A DNA stretch of 64,000 bases from Lewinella sp041392765 (GTDB taxonomy: Bacteria > Bacteroidota > Bacteroidia > Chitinophagales > Saprospiraceae). The notes below the pieces were generated by a model. It saw only the letters and a program-made list of their open reading frames with translations. It ran no database searches and was not told the origin of the DNA. Position 1 is the stretch's first letter; each line of letters opens with the position of its first letter. A program made the position numbers and the translations under genes. Shown one piece after another: positions 18,801 through 27,866 of the stretch. Location: positions 124,001 through 188,000 of the forward strand of contig JAWKLL010000004.1 in assembly GCA_041392765.1 (NCBI GenBank), in the 5' to 3' direction.

Positions 18801-20512
18801 CTGTTACCGTAAGTGATGGCAGCCAGCAAGTAACGGCATCAGTGACGTTGGTACAGCCATCGCCCTTGGTGTTATCACCAGTCATACGCACGGATTATTG
18901 CCAAGATGGCCGCATCGCCCTTGGTGTCACAGGCGGTACGCCTCCATATCAAGTGTCTTGGGGGGATGGTGCCACGGGGCTTGTTCGGGAGGGCTTGTCC
19001 GCAGGGAGTTACTATGCTGTAGTCAGCGATGCGAATGATTGTTTGTTAACGGTTTGGCTGCAAGTGCCTAGTGGAACACCCTTGTCCATCGAACTTACTA
19101 GTCAATCGCCTGATTGCACCCAGACCCAGAACGGCAGCCTACAAGTACAAGCCAACGGCGGTACGGGCAATTACCAGTATCAATGGAGTACGGGGCAGCA
19201 GGGAGGCAACTTATTACAAAACCTCGGTGCTGGAGCGTATGCCGTCACGGTCACATCGGGTTATTGTACACAGACGGCTACCGCAACTTTGGTGCAACCT
19301 ACACCTTTTACGGTGCAAGCTGCCTTTGAAAATGTAAGTTGCTACAACGGTAGTGATGGATGGATTAGCCTCACACCCACCGGGGGGGTAGCCCCCTATG
19401 CCTACCAATGGCCGGATGGTTCTGCCTCGGCAGTACACGGTAGTTTGAACCCAGGCGTATATATGGTGACAGTAACAGATGCAGTGGGATGCCGTGTGAT
19501 AAGAGGTATTCCCATCTCACAACCGACAGCCATAGCCGCAACAGCGACAATCGAACACAGTACTGCTGGTGATAACGGCATGGTGGCACTACAATTGGAG
19601 GGCGGTACTCCTCCTTACACCGTATCATGGAATAATGGACAACAGGGCAATGTTATCAATAACCTGCCTTCCGGCCAATATACAGCCATAATTACCGATA
19701 GCAATGGATGTTCCATTCAAGAATTGGCGGTGGTGCAAGCCTTTGATCCGGGTGAAATTGATGTAGTGTATTGCCCAGCCTGAGGTGCCAATACCCAATA
19801 CGAATGGATAGCCTCGATTACTTGCAATGATAATACTTATCCTACAGGGAATAACGGAGGGTATGGAGATTTTACTTCGACTTATATTCCCGTAGTACCT
19901 TTATGGATGACATGACGCTGACCTTACAACCTTATTATGCCAATAATTTGTTCAGCGAATACTGGAAAGTATGGATTGACTACAACCGCGACGGTGATTT
20001 TGAAGACGCAGGAGAGGAAGCCGTTTCTATATACCGAGAATTGGTGCCGTAATGACTGCTGTATCGTTACCAACCAACGTGATAGGTAGTAATACCCGTA
20101 TGCGAGTAGCCATGCGCTATGGTAGCTTTCCTGTATTGTGCAGCAATCCCGCCTATGGCGAAGTGGAGGATTATACCCTGCTTTGGGATGTGGGTAGCAA
20201 CCTAGTGTCGGGCAGCAAATTGGGAGAAATAGCTGTGCTTTCGGGAGTCGCGAAAACGTCGGCATCTACCCTTCAGTTGTTTCCGAACCCTGTAGCGGAG
20301 GTAGCAACAATCACGGGTACAGCGAAGTGGATGAAACCATTTGGGTGCGAATTATGGATGCGCAAGGGCGGATGGTACACCGCTTGAGGCATTTGATCAT
20401 GACGGAGGGGCTTTCGGCAGACGATTACATTAGCAAACCTTTGGCCGGGGCTTTATTGGGTGGTTTACAAGGCGACGAGTGGCACTCGCAGGTGAAGGTG
20501 GTGAAGATGTAA
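15899..20512 (+). CDS. Large T9SS-secreted S8 peptidase with SprB repeats and GEVED domain (frameshifted)
   Basis: One gene of about 1,530 codons, broken by six or more indels. In order: signal peptide (FLVCVFITAGFSQ); propeptide-like region; S8 catalytic domain with Asp in NIAIGEDGRIQHLDFHG, His in GSHGEMTAGMAGG and Ser in SSGTSAAAPNVAGIAAAL; a β-sandwich resembling P/proprotein domains; an Ig-like and an Fn3-like domain (about 17790-18300); a cysteine-containing module (TDSYSDGICCENGNGW); at least five SprB-type repeats from 18640 (YTYLWNTGATT, GSYAVTVSDG and variants); a GEVED domain near 19900-20190 (WIDYNRDGDFEDAGEEA, YGEVEDYTL); and a C-terminal T9SS sorting domain (LQLFPNPVAEVATI). The large uninterrupted piece is 17114-19783. 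It is a secreted or surface-attached protease, probably with adhesive parts. Confidence 0.88.
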
Positions 20513-20530
20513 ATTCCTTTCTCCATAACG

Positions 20531-20572
20531 AAAACAACCCGATACGGCCATGCGACTGTATCGGGTTGTTTT
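20531..20572 (+). terminator. Strong hairpin terminator after the large subtilase
   Basis: A perfect 15 bp stem: AAAACAACCCGATAC (20531-20545) and its complement (20558-20572), with a 12-base loop and T-rich 3' side. Flanking A/T runs would let it serve the convergent gene as well. Confidence 0.85.
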
Positions 20573-20632
20573 CTATATGCAATAAAAAGCAATTCTTTAA
20601 AGACAACGATGCTAATCGTCTATATAAAAAGG

Positions 20633-21465
20633 CTACTTTGGGTAAAATACTGAATCCAACGTATCGGAATTGAAAGCGGAAGGGGTATGTCCTTCGGTGT
20701 GGTCATAGGCGGCGGTCAGAAATATAGTACGGGCTGCGCTGTTGACGATAATTGTCAATAAGAAAACCAGTAATCTTAACCCCATAACTGCCTCAGGATG
20801 GATAAGGTTGCCGAATACCAATCCAGTAATAACGGCAGCGACCCCCGCTAAGTAGAACAGACTAAGGCTAAAACCTGCACCAATGGACTCCTCCCCAGCG
20901 GGATTTGATCTTATTGGCCGACAGTTTCAAGGCTTCAACCTACGCAAATCTTCGGCAGCTAAAGCAGGCACCACAAAGTAGGTAGCCATCGACCAAGCAA
21001 AACCCAATAGACCACTTACAAAACTGCCTAACTTTCTTCAACCGCCTGCAATACCATCCCCACCGTAGCAGCCAAAGCCGCCCATGCTAATATACGGTGA
21101 GCGCGTTGCGCACTGAAAGAAAGACATTCTCCGATAGATGGTTCTTCCCCGTCGAACGCTTTGCGAGTGCCATACACTAAGGCTACATTGAAAAAAATAA
21201 TGATGAAATAACTGATGACATAAAACAAAAAGAACACAACCCCAATGACTACCTCGTTGATAGATTCATTGTTGAAGGCCGTCTGTAGGGCATCGGGGTT
21301 CATAAATTCAATGCCGATGAATGTACCGACAAAAGACAGTGCTATGGCTATGAGTGATATCCCAGAGATGACTGGAAATAATAATAAACGAGGATGTGCT
21401 CCAATCACTTCCAAGCTGGTAATGCCTAAGTGCCAGCCTGTACGCATACGGTCGAAGATGTTCAT
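20633..21465 (-). CDS. DUF6159-like multi-pass membrane protein (frameshifted)
   Basis: Start ATG at 21465 gives MNIFDRMRTGWHLGITSLEV, then RLLLFPVISGISLIAIALSF, the typical opening of DUF6159 membrane proteins. Five or six hydrophobic helices are seen over about 275 residues, with a conserved-looking FNVALVYGTRKAFDGEEPSI loop. Frame breaks near 21030 and 20900 divide it; the C-terminal piece LRLLVFLLTIIVNSAARTIF ... DHTEGHTPSAFN ends at 20633. Inner-membrane location is clear; function is unknown. Confidence 0.7.
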
Positions 21466-21633
21466 ACTGGTGAAAAGTTGATGAATAAATACATTTTCAT
21501 TGGAAAAGATTAGGGATAAGAAAATTCTTAATCTTTTTTCCATACTTAGGTCAAATATACTTTCTTTATGATGCTTGCTTCTTTTTTTCGATTAAATCAT
21601 AGGTGTTAACGATGAATTTCATACATAATGAAT

Positions 21634-21815
21634 CTTGTCTAGGAATTCTTGCATGAGCGAAAATTGAAGCCAGCTATTTTGAGTGAAAAACGAGGCGGCA
21701 ACTCGATAGTCGGGAGAAGTTACGCAGCGCGTAATAAGTCCCGATATTATCGGATGCCAACGAAGTGTTCGCTCAAAAGAGTAATTTGCAGCCATGTGAG
21801 GAATTCCTAGACAAG
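21634..21815. mobile_element. MITE-like element, 182 bp, TIR CTTGTCTAGGAATTC
   Basis: Perfect 15 bp terminal inverted repeats at 21634-21648 and 21801-21815, with partial complementarity further in (TTGCATG/CATGTGAG; GAGCGAA/TTCGCTC). There is no coding capacity. The interior holds CGAGGCGGC, the small palindrome CCGATATTATCGG (21741-21753) and CCAACGAAG. It lies in the intergenic space upstream of a hypothetical gene. Absence of a transposase and the small size fit a non-autonomous inverted-repeat element. No clear target duplication is seen. Confidence 0.65.
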
Positions 21816-21875
21816 TTCAATGTTAAAACTACTGCTGCTCTCATTCAACTCGCGTTATAGAAGAAAACAACCGAA

Positions 21876-22593
21876 ATGAAACAACTGCTAGTTTGGGTAT
21901 GCTGTTGCCTACCATTATTATCATGGGGTCAATCCACTGAGCGTCGTCCATGAGGAATTGGGGTAGATGCCATCCCTATCATCGTTGATTTTAGTGGCAA
22001 CCACTCGGGCAAGCATGTACAGCATGGTCTATTTTCATCCTGTTGGCTCAAGACTATTTGAGGGCACTGTATGCCTGTATTTGAATGCTGCTATTTTTGA
22101 TAATGGCAGTAAGTTATTTTTTCTGCAAAGAGAGGTGATAGATACGAACACGCTACTCGTCACACAAAATACCTTCTACCAGCGTAGCAACCATTTTTTG
22201 CAAGCGGGTGGTTGCACACATTCAAGCAATACGAACGGGTGAACGTGTACTTAGCTGCAGATGCCTTGTTAGGCGGGTAAGAAGCGAGGTAGAGGCCGTT
22301 GTTTATGAAGAGTCCACTCCTTGTCATCCGAATCCGAGCAAATTTCATGTATGTAAGCTTTGGCGAGGCCAATTGGCGGTATGGATTGGCTGTTTCTGCC
22401 GGCTTGAAATTCCTTTTAATCATCGTATCAAGCTGCGGGTGGATCTGCGTCCAGGCCTCGCATCCACTATTTTGATCGTTCTTATAGCTTCATTGGTTCA
22501 GATGGGCAACCGGAAGAGCGGGTCAACAAGGGCTGGGAAATATTTATACCCGCTCAACAACTTGCTTGTTACTTACAGGCTGTGAGGGGGTAA
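21876..22593 (+). CDS. Secreted/outer-membrane protein of unknown function (heavily frameshifted)
   Basis: ATG 21876 begins a signal peptide (QLLVWVCCCLPLLLSWGQS), after which the frame breaks near 21950. Segments in other frames read GIGVDAIPIIVDFSGNHSGK, later ANFMYVSFGEANWRYGLAVSAGLKFLF, and finally DRSYSFIGSDGQPEERVNKGWEIF, ending at TAA 22591-22593. Alternating hydrophobic strands such as GLAVSAGLKF suggest a small outer-membrane β-barrel or porin-like protein of about 235 residues. No family can be named. At least three indels are needed. Confidence 0.5.
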
Positions 22594-22627
22594 TTATACT
22601 GATTGAAACCATACTGTTCTTTATATT

Positions 22628-22660
22628 TTGTTCGCTATTCGCCGGAAAAACCTATCTTTG
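22628..22660 (+). promoter_or_regulatory. Promoter of cysQ with a near-leaderless start
   Basis: TTG at 22628-22630, 22 bases, then TATCTTTG at 22653-22660: a textbook Bacteroidota promoter. The cysQ ATG is at 22673, only 12 bases beyond the -7 box, so the mRNA would have a leader of a few bases at most. Confidence 0.7.
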
Positions 22661-22672
22661 CCCCTAAAAAAT

Positions 22673-23470
22673 ATGCCATCCACTCATGCTGTTTCGCTTT
22701 CTGCGCTTGCTTTTGAAGTAGCAGATATTGCTCGTCGTGCTGGTGCTGTTATCATGGATATATACCGCGATGAAGCTAGCTTCGAGGTGGAACACAAAGC
22801 AGACGACAGCCCCCTTACCCGTGCAGATAAGGCTTCCAATGCGGTGATTGTCACAGCTTTGGAACAACTTGATTTTCAAGCACCTATTATCTCAGAGGAG
22901 AATAAACAAATTGCCTTTGAAGAACGCGCCACCTTCACCTACTGCTGGATGGTGGATCCTTTGGATGGCACCAAAGAGTTCATTAAACGCAATGGAGAAT
23001 TTACCGTCAATATCGCGCTCATCCACGATGGGCGGGTGGTGATGGGCGTGGTGTATGTACCTGTTACAGCGGAACTCTATTGGGCTTCAGCCGACGGAGG
23101 TGCTTTCAAGTCATCCCAAGGCAACGTGTCGAATCTTCAAGCAGCCACTTTTTCTATGAGCGATCCTCATCTTGCAGTAGTCGCTAGTCGCAGTCATTTA
23201 AACGAGGCTACCTCCTCCTTTATCGGCGGATTGCAGAAGCCGGAATTGGTGAGTGTAGGTTCTTCTTTGAAGTTGCTGTTGGTAGCAGAGGGGAGGGCGC
23301 ACCTTTATCCGCGCTTAGCACCCACCATGGAATGGGATACTGCTGCCGCCCAAATCATCGTGGAAGAAGCAGGTGGCCAAGTCTTGCAGGCCGATAATAA
23401 TGAACCCGTTGTGTATAACAAGGAAAACCTACTGAATCCTCATTTTATTGTTAGTGGTAAACGGGTATAG
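22673..23470 (+). CDS. cysQ: 3'(2'),5'-bisphosphate nucleotidase CysQ
   Basis: 265 residues, intact. The inositol-monophosphatase superfamily motifs are present: DDSPLTRADKASN, PIISEENK, and the metal-binding DPLDGTKEFIKRNGEFTVNIAL, then EWDTAAAQIIVEEAGG near the C-terminus. CysQ dephosphorylates PAP/PAPS-type 3'-phosphonucleotides produced in sulfate activation, using Mg2+ in the cytoplasm. The start at 22673 (MPSTHAVSLSA) lies just after the promoter; the longer upstream ORF includes the promoter itself. It is convergent with the EAD11-like gene, six bases apart. Confidence 0.93.
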   Translation: MPSTHAVSLSALAFEVADIARRAGAVIMDIYRDEASFEVEHKADDSPLTRADKASNAVIVTALEQLDFQAPIISEENKQIAFEERATFTYCWMVDPLDGTKEFIKRNGEFTVNIALIHDGRVVMGVVYVPVTAELYWASADGGAFKSSQGNVSNLQAATFSMSDPHLAVVASRSHLNEATSSFIGGLQKPELVSVGSSLKLLLVAEGRAHLYPRLAPTMEWDTAAAQIIVEEAGGQVLQADNNEPVVYNKENLLNPHFIVSGKRV

Positions 23471-23475
23471 ATGTT

Positions 23476-24492
23476 TTATTTAACACATCTGCATGATAGA
23501 TATTCGGTATTCGGTGCTGATTCGTACAATACCATACTATCCATTGTACGGAAGGTAATAATTCGGCCATTGGCGGGGTTGTCTGACATAGGGGCATCTA
23601 CCCAGTAGTATCCGATTTTACCATAATCATAGAAATAGAAAGCAGGAGGATCACCTATGTAAATCCGCTTTCCACCATAAGAACCTTCAAACTGGGTAGG
23701 CCCTCCCGTACGCAAGCGTTGAAACAGTGCTAATCCGTCGCCCATATCGCCATAAGCTCCTCCATACATACGTGTCAAGTCCTTCCAATCTGCATCGGTG
23801 GGCAAATGCCATCCATCCCCGAGAGCCTTACAGGCTTTACGTGCCTGTGCTTGTGTATATAGCCGTCCGTACTGCGTACAATTATAAGGATCGTCGTTAT
23901 AACAAACTGAACCACTTACATGCTCATTCAAGTTTTCAGCCATCCATGTTTTTCCTGCTAAGTCAACTGTTTTATAGAGGAATAACTTTGGGGTGGGAGG
24001 CGTTTTAGGTTCTTCTGTTACTTCTGTTGTGTTCTTGATAGATACAGTATCTTCCATTTTAGGTTGAGCAGCAAAAGGCTTGAGGGTAGTACTTGCTTGC
24101 TCACCGGTAGTGGATGGGGTAGGGGTGTTTTTTTGGGGAAAGTACAACCATAAACCTACTCCTGCTAGTAACAACACTCCTATGGCCATGTATTTCATAA
24201 CACCGCCACCTATGGTTGCTGTTTTATTTTCCAGCAATGGCATTCTTTGTGCGGGTGTTCTCTTATAATCTAAGAGTTGAATAATGCCCAGTTCAATGCG
24301 CCTCAGTTCACCCGATGATTGTTCAATACCCAGGGTTCGTTCTCGTTTCCACTGTTTGTATTGTCCAGAGAGTAGCAGTGCCTGCTGTTCGACCTCGGGG
24401 CTTAATTCGTGCGCTTTTTCAACCAGTAGGTCAAGTGCTTTTTCTGTTTCTCCTTTTGCCAAAAGGGCTTTTATTTCACTATAAATATCCAT
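23476..24492 (-). CDS. EAD11-like / transmembrane / FISUMP receptor-like protein
   Basis: 338 residues, intact, with start ATG at 24492. Residues 1-80 form a helical domain (EIKALLAKGETEKALDLLVE, then YKQWKRERTLGIEQSSGELRR and IQLLDY) that resembles effector-associated domain 11, an adaptor of bacterial conflict systems. A single membrane helix follows (MAIGVLLLAGVGLWLYF, about 100-117), then a Pro/Thr-rich linker and, from about 170, a FISUMP (Fibrobacter succinogenes major paralogous) domain: TVDLAGKTWMAENLNE, GRLYTQAQARKACKALGDGW, HLPTDADWKDL, ending LSCRCVK. By charge distribution the adaptor should face the cytoplasm and FISUMP the periplasm. The EAD assignment is by pattern recognition and needs a profile search. 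The partner effector is not adjacent. Confidence 0.75.
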   Translation of the reverse strand: MDIYSEIKALLAKGETEKALDLLVEKAHELSPEVEQQALLLSGQYKQWKRERTLGIEQSSGELRRIELGIIQLLDYKRTPAQRMPLLENKTATIGGGVMKYMAIGVLLLAGVGLWLYFPQKNTPTPSTTGEQASTTLKPFAAQPKMEDTVSIKNTTEVTEEPKTPPTPKLFLYKTVDLAGKTWMAENLNEHVSGSVCYNDDPYNCTQYGRLYTQAQARKACKALGDGWHLPTDADWKDLTRMYGGAYGDMGDGLALFQRLRTGGPTQFEGSYGGKRIYIGDPPAFYFYDYGKIGYYWVDAPMSDNPANGRIITFRTMDSMVLYESAPNTEYLSCRCVK

Positions 24493-24573
24493 AGTATATT
24501 GGATTTCAAGGCGGTAAGCAATAGTATCACATTGCAAGATAAAGAAATAGTTAGTAAATAACAAACGCAACCC

Positions 24574-25809
24574 TTATTTAAGTTGCCCAGCTATGTACGC
24601 CGTTGTCCACGCAGCCTGAAAGTTATACCCGCCGGTAATGCCGTCGATGTCCAATACTTCCCCCGCGAAATAGAGGCCAGGGCATACTTTGCTCTGCATG
24701 GTTTGCATGTCCACATCTTGTAAACTGACACCTCCACAGGTGACAAATTCTTCCTTGAAAGTGGTTTTTCCCATAACGCTATACGTATCGTTGGCAAGCG
24801 CGAGTACGAGTTTGTTTAGTTGGCTTTTGCCCAAAGCAGCCCAAGTTGTTTCTTCGACGATGCTATTTTTTTGTAGCAAATAGTGCCACAATCTTCGGGG
24901 TAATTCCCAAGGCCAACTGTTGGCGACTGCTTTACGCGGGAAGGCCTCTTGCCAGTGGTGAAGGGTTTGTAACACATCATCTTGGTTGGTTGTATTCACC
25001 CAGTTTACCTGTAAGGTGAACCGATAGCCTCCTTCGTTCAGTATTCTGGCACCAAAAGCCGATAGTTTCAGTACAGCTTACCCACTCATACCCCAGTGGG
25101 TAATCAATAATGGCCCATCTGACTTGAGTTTGGTACCTTGGAGACTCACTTGCACGGGATCGACCACTATACCCATCAGCGAGCGGATGGGTTCATCTGG
25201 CATATTAAAAGTAAACAGGGAAGGCACGGGGTCTTCAATCTTGTGCCCTAATTGAGCAAGCCATTCCAACCCTGCCCGCTTGGGAGAGCCGCCAGTAGCA
25301 ATGATGACCTTGTTGGCTTTAAAGGATGGCCGATTATCATCAGAAAAATGCAATTGGAAGCCTGATTCGCCCTGTTCAATACGTTGAATACCTGCTGAAG
25401 TATGGATGTGGATACCCAACCGCGCGGCTTCTCGTAAAAAACAATCGATAATGCTCTGTGAATCTTGCGACTTGGGGAATACACACCCATCGCTTTGTAT
25501 GACCAATGGGACACCTCGCGACTCGAACCACTCCATTGTGTCGCGGGTGCAAAAAGTATGAAATGCTTTTTTCAACTGCCGCGCCCCCCGAGGATATGCC
25601 TTGATAAGCTCCGGTATATCAGTGCAACCATTCGTGACATTGCAACGACCACCTCCTGAAACTTTCACCTTGGCTAACAATTTGGAAGACTTCTCGAATA
25701 GATGAACCGATGCAGATGGGTAGTTCTCCGATACGTGCAGTGCCGCAAAAAAACCGGCTGCGCCGCCCCCAATGATAGCTACCTGTATGTTAGTGTTGTT
25801 TTGAGCCAT
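24574..25809 (-). CDS. HI0933/BaiN-family FAD-dependent oxidoreductase, interrupted by in-frame TAA
   Basis: Start 25809 (MAQNNTNIQVAIIGGGAAGFF), two bases after the recX stop. FAD-binding GGGAAGFFAAL, the family hallmark KVKVSGGGRCNVTNG and KVIIATGGSPKR are intact. At 25078-25080 the motif G-M-S-G-P reads G-M-S-G-stop, after which the same frame continues with AVLKLSAFGARILNEGGY and on to the normal end FAGEVLDIDGITGGYNFQAAW at 24574. The coordinates prove the frame is preserved (504 bases between the two stops), so this is a substitution (CC to TA), unlike most breaks here. Either a sequencing error or a recent nonsense mutation. About 410 residues if read through. Substrate unknown. Confidence 0.85.
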
Positions 25810-25811
25810 GA

Positions 25812-26288
25812 TTATTCGTTTTGCAATGAACGGACGTGCTCCCAAACCAATTCAGGTTCATACCCCCGTTGAACAAGCCAGTTGGCTGTTTTTTGTTGAG
25901 CAGGGTAGGCATCGTAGCGGGTTCTATAGTGGTGGAATTTTTGATGAGCCAACTGAGCTATTGTGCTTACATATTTTTCGGTATCAATTTCTTCCAGTGC
26001 TTTCTTAATACAGTAATCCGAAATGCGGCGACGTTTGAGTTCTGTGGTAATGCGCTGCCGACCCCATTGCTTCATATTGAACTTCCCCCTAGCATACGAG
26101 CGCGCAAAACGTTCTTCATCCAAAAAGCGATCTTCAATCAATAGCACCATAATCTCTTCTAAGGTATCGCCAAACACTCCCATGTCTAACAGGCGTGAGC
26201 GTACCTCGGAATGGCAGCGATCCTGATAAACGCAATACTTCTGTATTTTTTTTAACGCTTCCTCCTTGGATAGGTATTTTTTCTGCAT
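25812..26288 (-). CDS. recX: Regulatory protein RecX
   Basis: 158 residues, intact. It has the three-helix-repeat pattern of RecX: YLSKEEALKKIQKYCVYQDRCHSEVRSRL, then DRFLDEERFARSYARGKFNMKQWGRQRI (the most conserved part) and a C-terminal repeat ending RGYEPELVWEHV. RecX binds RecA filaments and limits recombinase activity. Start at 26288 matches the normal N-terminus. It lies two bases upstream of the HI0933-type gene and probably shares its transcript; recA is not in the window. Confidence 0.9.
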   Translation of the reverse strand: MQKKYLSKEEALKKIQKYCVYQDRCHSEVRSRLLDMGVFGDTLEEIMVLLIEDRFLDEERFARSYARGKFNMKQWGRQRITTELKRRRISDYCIKKALEEIDTEKYVSTIAQLAHQKFHHYRTRYDAYPAQQKTANWLVQRGYEPELVWEHVRSLQNE

Positions 26289-26321
26289 TTTTGTATTTTC
26301 CACGGTTATGTGACGGCGGCA

Positions 26322-26329
26322 CAAAGTTA
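26322..26329 (-). promoter_or_regulatory. -7 element for recX
   Basis: Minus-strand TAACTTTG fits TAnnTTTG and lies 33 bases ahead of the recX ATG. Confidence 0.4.
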
Positions 26330-26521
26330 CGTCTAAACCAACAAAGTACACGCCACCTGTGGGAAACATCCAGTTTTTATACTTGACTTCGCAGGGGTTA
26401 TCTGTCCTGCCGTCTTCTATGGTTACAGTATCTTAGCAAAAGCAAATTCATCTTCTACGTAGTCTTAGAAGATGAAATAGTAATTACATACACCCATTTT
26501 TTAACCATAAATCAATTGTAT

Positions 26522-27331
26522 ATGGAATTTTTGGATTTAGACAAATTATCCACCTTAGCAACCGAATACTTGCCCAAAGTGGCGGGTGCCATCCTTACCC
26601 TCATCATCGGATTTTGGATTATTGCCCGGATTACCCACGTAGTGACTCGCGCTATGGAAAGTAGGAATATGGATGCTACCATTCGTCCGTTCTTAGCATC
26701 CATCGTTAGTGTAGGCTTGAAGGTTATGCTGCTGTTGGCAGTTGCGGGTATGTTTGGTATTGAAACTACTTCTTTTGTAGCTATTTTCAGTGCACTGGCA
26801 CTGTCGGTAGGTTTAGCACTACAGGGTAGTTTGGGACACTTTGCCAGTGGCGTGCTACTACTTACTTTCCGCCCCTACAAAGTAGGTGATTTAATAACCA
26901 TTGGCGGCGGCCAAACAGGTACCGTGGAAGGCATTCAGATATTCAACACTGTATTGGCTACTTTGGACAACAAACGCATCATCGTGCCCAATGGCGTGGT
27001 GACGAGTAATGTGATTACCAATATTTCTGGCCAAGGCATCATCGGGGTAGAGCTTACCTACGGCATCAGTTACAAAAGCAGTATCGACAAAGCGCGTGAA
27101 ATTATCCTGCGTGTAGGCAAAGAGTGCCCTTGGATTTTGGAAGCCCCCGCACAGGGTGTGGTGGTGGCCAACTTGGGCGACCACTCCGTGGACTTAGCTA
27201 CTCGTCCTTTTTGCAAAAGTGAGCACTACTGGGATACCTTCTTTTATATGAAGGAAAATGTCAAAAAGGCTTTTGATGCAGAAGGTATCAGTATCCCATT
27301 TCCACAAATGGATGTGCACTTAGATAAGTAA
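26522..27331 (+). CDS. mscS: Small-conductance mechanosensitive channel, MscS family
   Basis: 269 residues, intact. Three transmembrane helices: VAGAILTLIIGFWIIARI, VGLKVMLLLAVAGMFGI, and the Gly/Ala-rich pore helix ALALSVGLALQGSLGHFASGVLLL. The Sm-like β-domain follows with FRPYKVGDLITIGG and IQIFNTVLATLDNKRIIVPNGVV, then the mixed αβ C-terminus ending ISIPFPQMDVHL. Length equals E. coli MscS. It opens on membrane tension to release solutes during osmotic downshock. ATG 26522 is chosen over an upstream TTG. Confidence 0.95.
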   Translation: MEFLDLDKLSTLATEYLPKVAGAILTLIIGFWIIARITHVVTRAMESRNMDATIRPFLASIVSVGLKVMLLLAVAGMFGIETTSFVAIFSALALSVGLALQGSLGHFASGVLLLTFRPYKVGDLITIGGGQTGTVEGIQIFNTVLATLDNKRIIVPNGVVTSNVITNISGQGIIGVELTYGISYKSSIDKAREIILRVGKECPWILEAPAQGVVVANLGDHSVDLATRPFCKSEHYWDTFFYMKENVKKAFDAEGISIPFPQMDVHLDK

Positions 27332-27454
27332 ATAACGCAAAAAAGCGGGAAGTAATTTTTTGGCCTCATAGCTAAATATTGTGTATTACTCCCCAAAGGG
27401 CAGGTTGCCGCAGGAACTTTTGGTTGCCTGCCCATTGTTTTTATCCGTAAACGC

Positions 27455-27485
27455 TTGCATCCATCGGAATAAAAACCTATATTTG
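27455..27485 (+). promoter_or_regulatory. Promoter of the tRNA gene at 27504
   Basis: TTG at 27455-27457, 20 bases, TATATTTG at 27478-27485. A full-consensus Bacteroidota promoter, ending 18 bases before the tRNA. Confidence 0.7.
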
Positions 27486-27503
27486 CGTCGCTTTTTAAAG
27501 TAT

Positions 27504-27577
27504 GAGCCTATAGCTCAGTTGGTTAGAGCACCTGACTCATAATCAGGTATCTCCAAGCTCGCCCCTATGTCCACAAA
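27504..27577 (+). tRNA. tRNA with CAU anticodon (Ile2 or Met), 3' half damaged
   Basis: D-arm GCTCAGTTGGTTAGAGC and a perfect anticodon arm CCTGA-CTCATAA-TCAGG (anticodon CAT) are present. The T-arm should contain GTTCGA but reads CTCGCCCC, and the acceptor stems no longer pair well. Since the promoter and terminator around it look sound, local sequencing error is the likely reason. CAU serves elongator Met, initiator Met or lysidine-modified Ile; the D-arm and anticodon stem fit Ile2 or elongator Met. Confidence 0.65.
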
Positions 27578-27585
27578 AAGACGAA

Positions 27586-27620
27586 GGAAGTCAATCAGTT
27601 TGAATTGGCTTCCTTTTTTT
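27586..27620 (+). terminator. Rho-independent terminator of the CAU tRNA
   Basis: GGAAGTCAAT (27586-27595) pairs with ATTGGCTTCC (27604-27613, one G-T pair), followed at once by seven T. Confidence 0.85.
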
Positions 27621-27763
27621 ATGGTAAAAAATAGCCCATCAGGGCGCAGAAATAAGATCCCAATCTAGTCGCACTTAGCGAGAGTAGCGAGCTTAGAAAG
27701 ACTTTATCGGGAAGCCCTGTATCTACGGATTAATCCCCGCTTGTAAATAGCAACCGCATTAAA

Positions 27764-27790
27764 CAAAAAAAGGCCACCCACGGGTGACCT
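27764..27790 (-). terminator. Rho-independent terminator of tRNA-Asn
   Basis: On the minus strand, GGTCACCC and GGGTGGCC form a stem with a two-base loop at 27772-27789, followed by seven T (27765-27771). It lies just after the 3' end of tRNA-Asn. Confidence 0.8.
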
Positions 27791-27793
27791 TAG

Positions 27794-27866
27794 CGCCTCA
27801 ACAAGGACTTGAACCTTGACCTACGGATTAACAGTCCGCCGCTCTAACCAGCTGAGCTATTGAGGC
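27794..27866 (-). tRNA. tRNA-Asn(GTT)
   Basis: The minus strand folds into a complete cloverleaf of 73 bases: acceptor GCCTCAA/TTGAGGC, D-arm GCTCAGCTGGTTAGAGC, anticodon arm GCGGACTGTTAATCCGT with GTT at the anticodon, and T-arm CAAGGTTCAAGTCCTTG. CCA is not encoded. The upstream side is occupied by tandem fragments of its own 5' half. Confidence 0.93.

Noticed and set aside
22673..24492. cysQ plus the EAD11-like gene as one defence operon
   Set aside because: The genes are convergent, and cysQ is an ordinary sulfur/nucleotide housekeeping gene with its own promoter.
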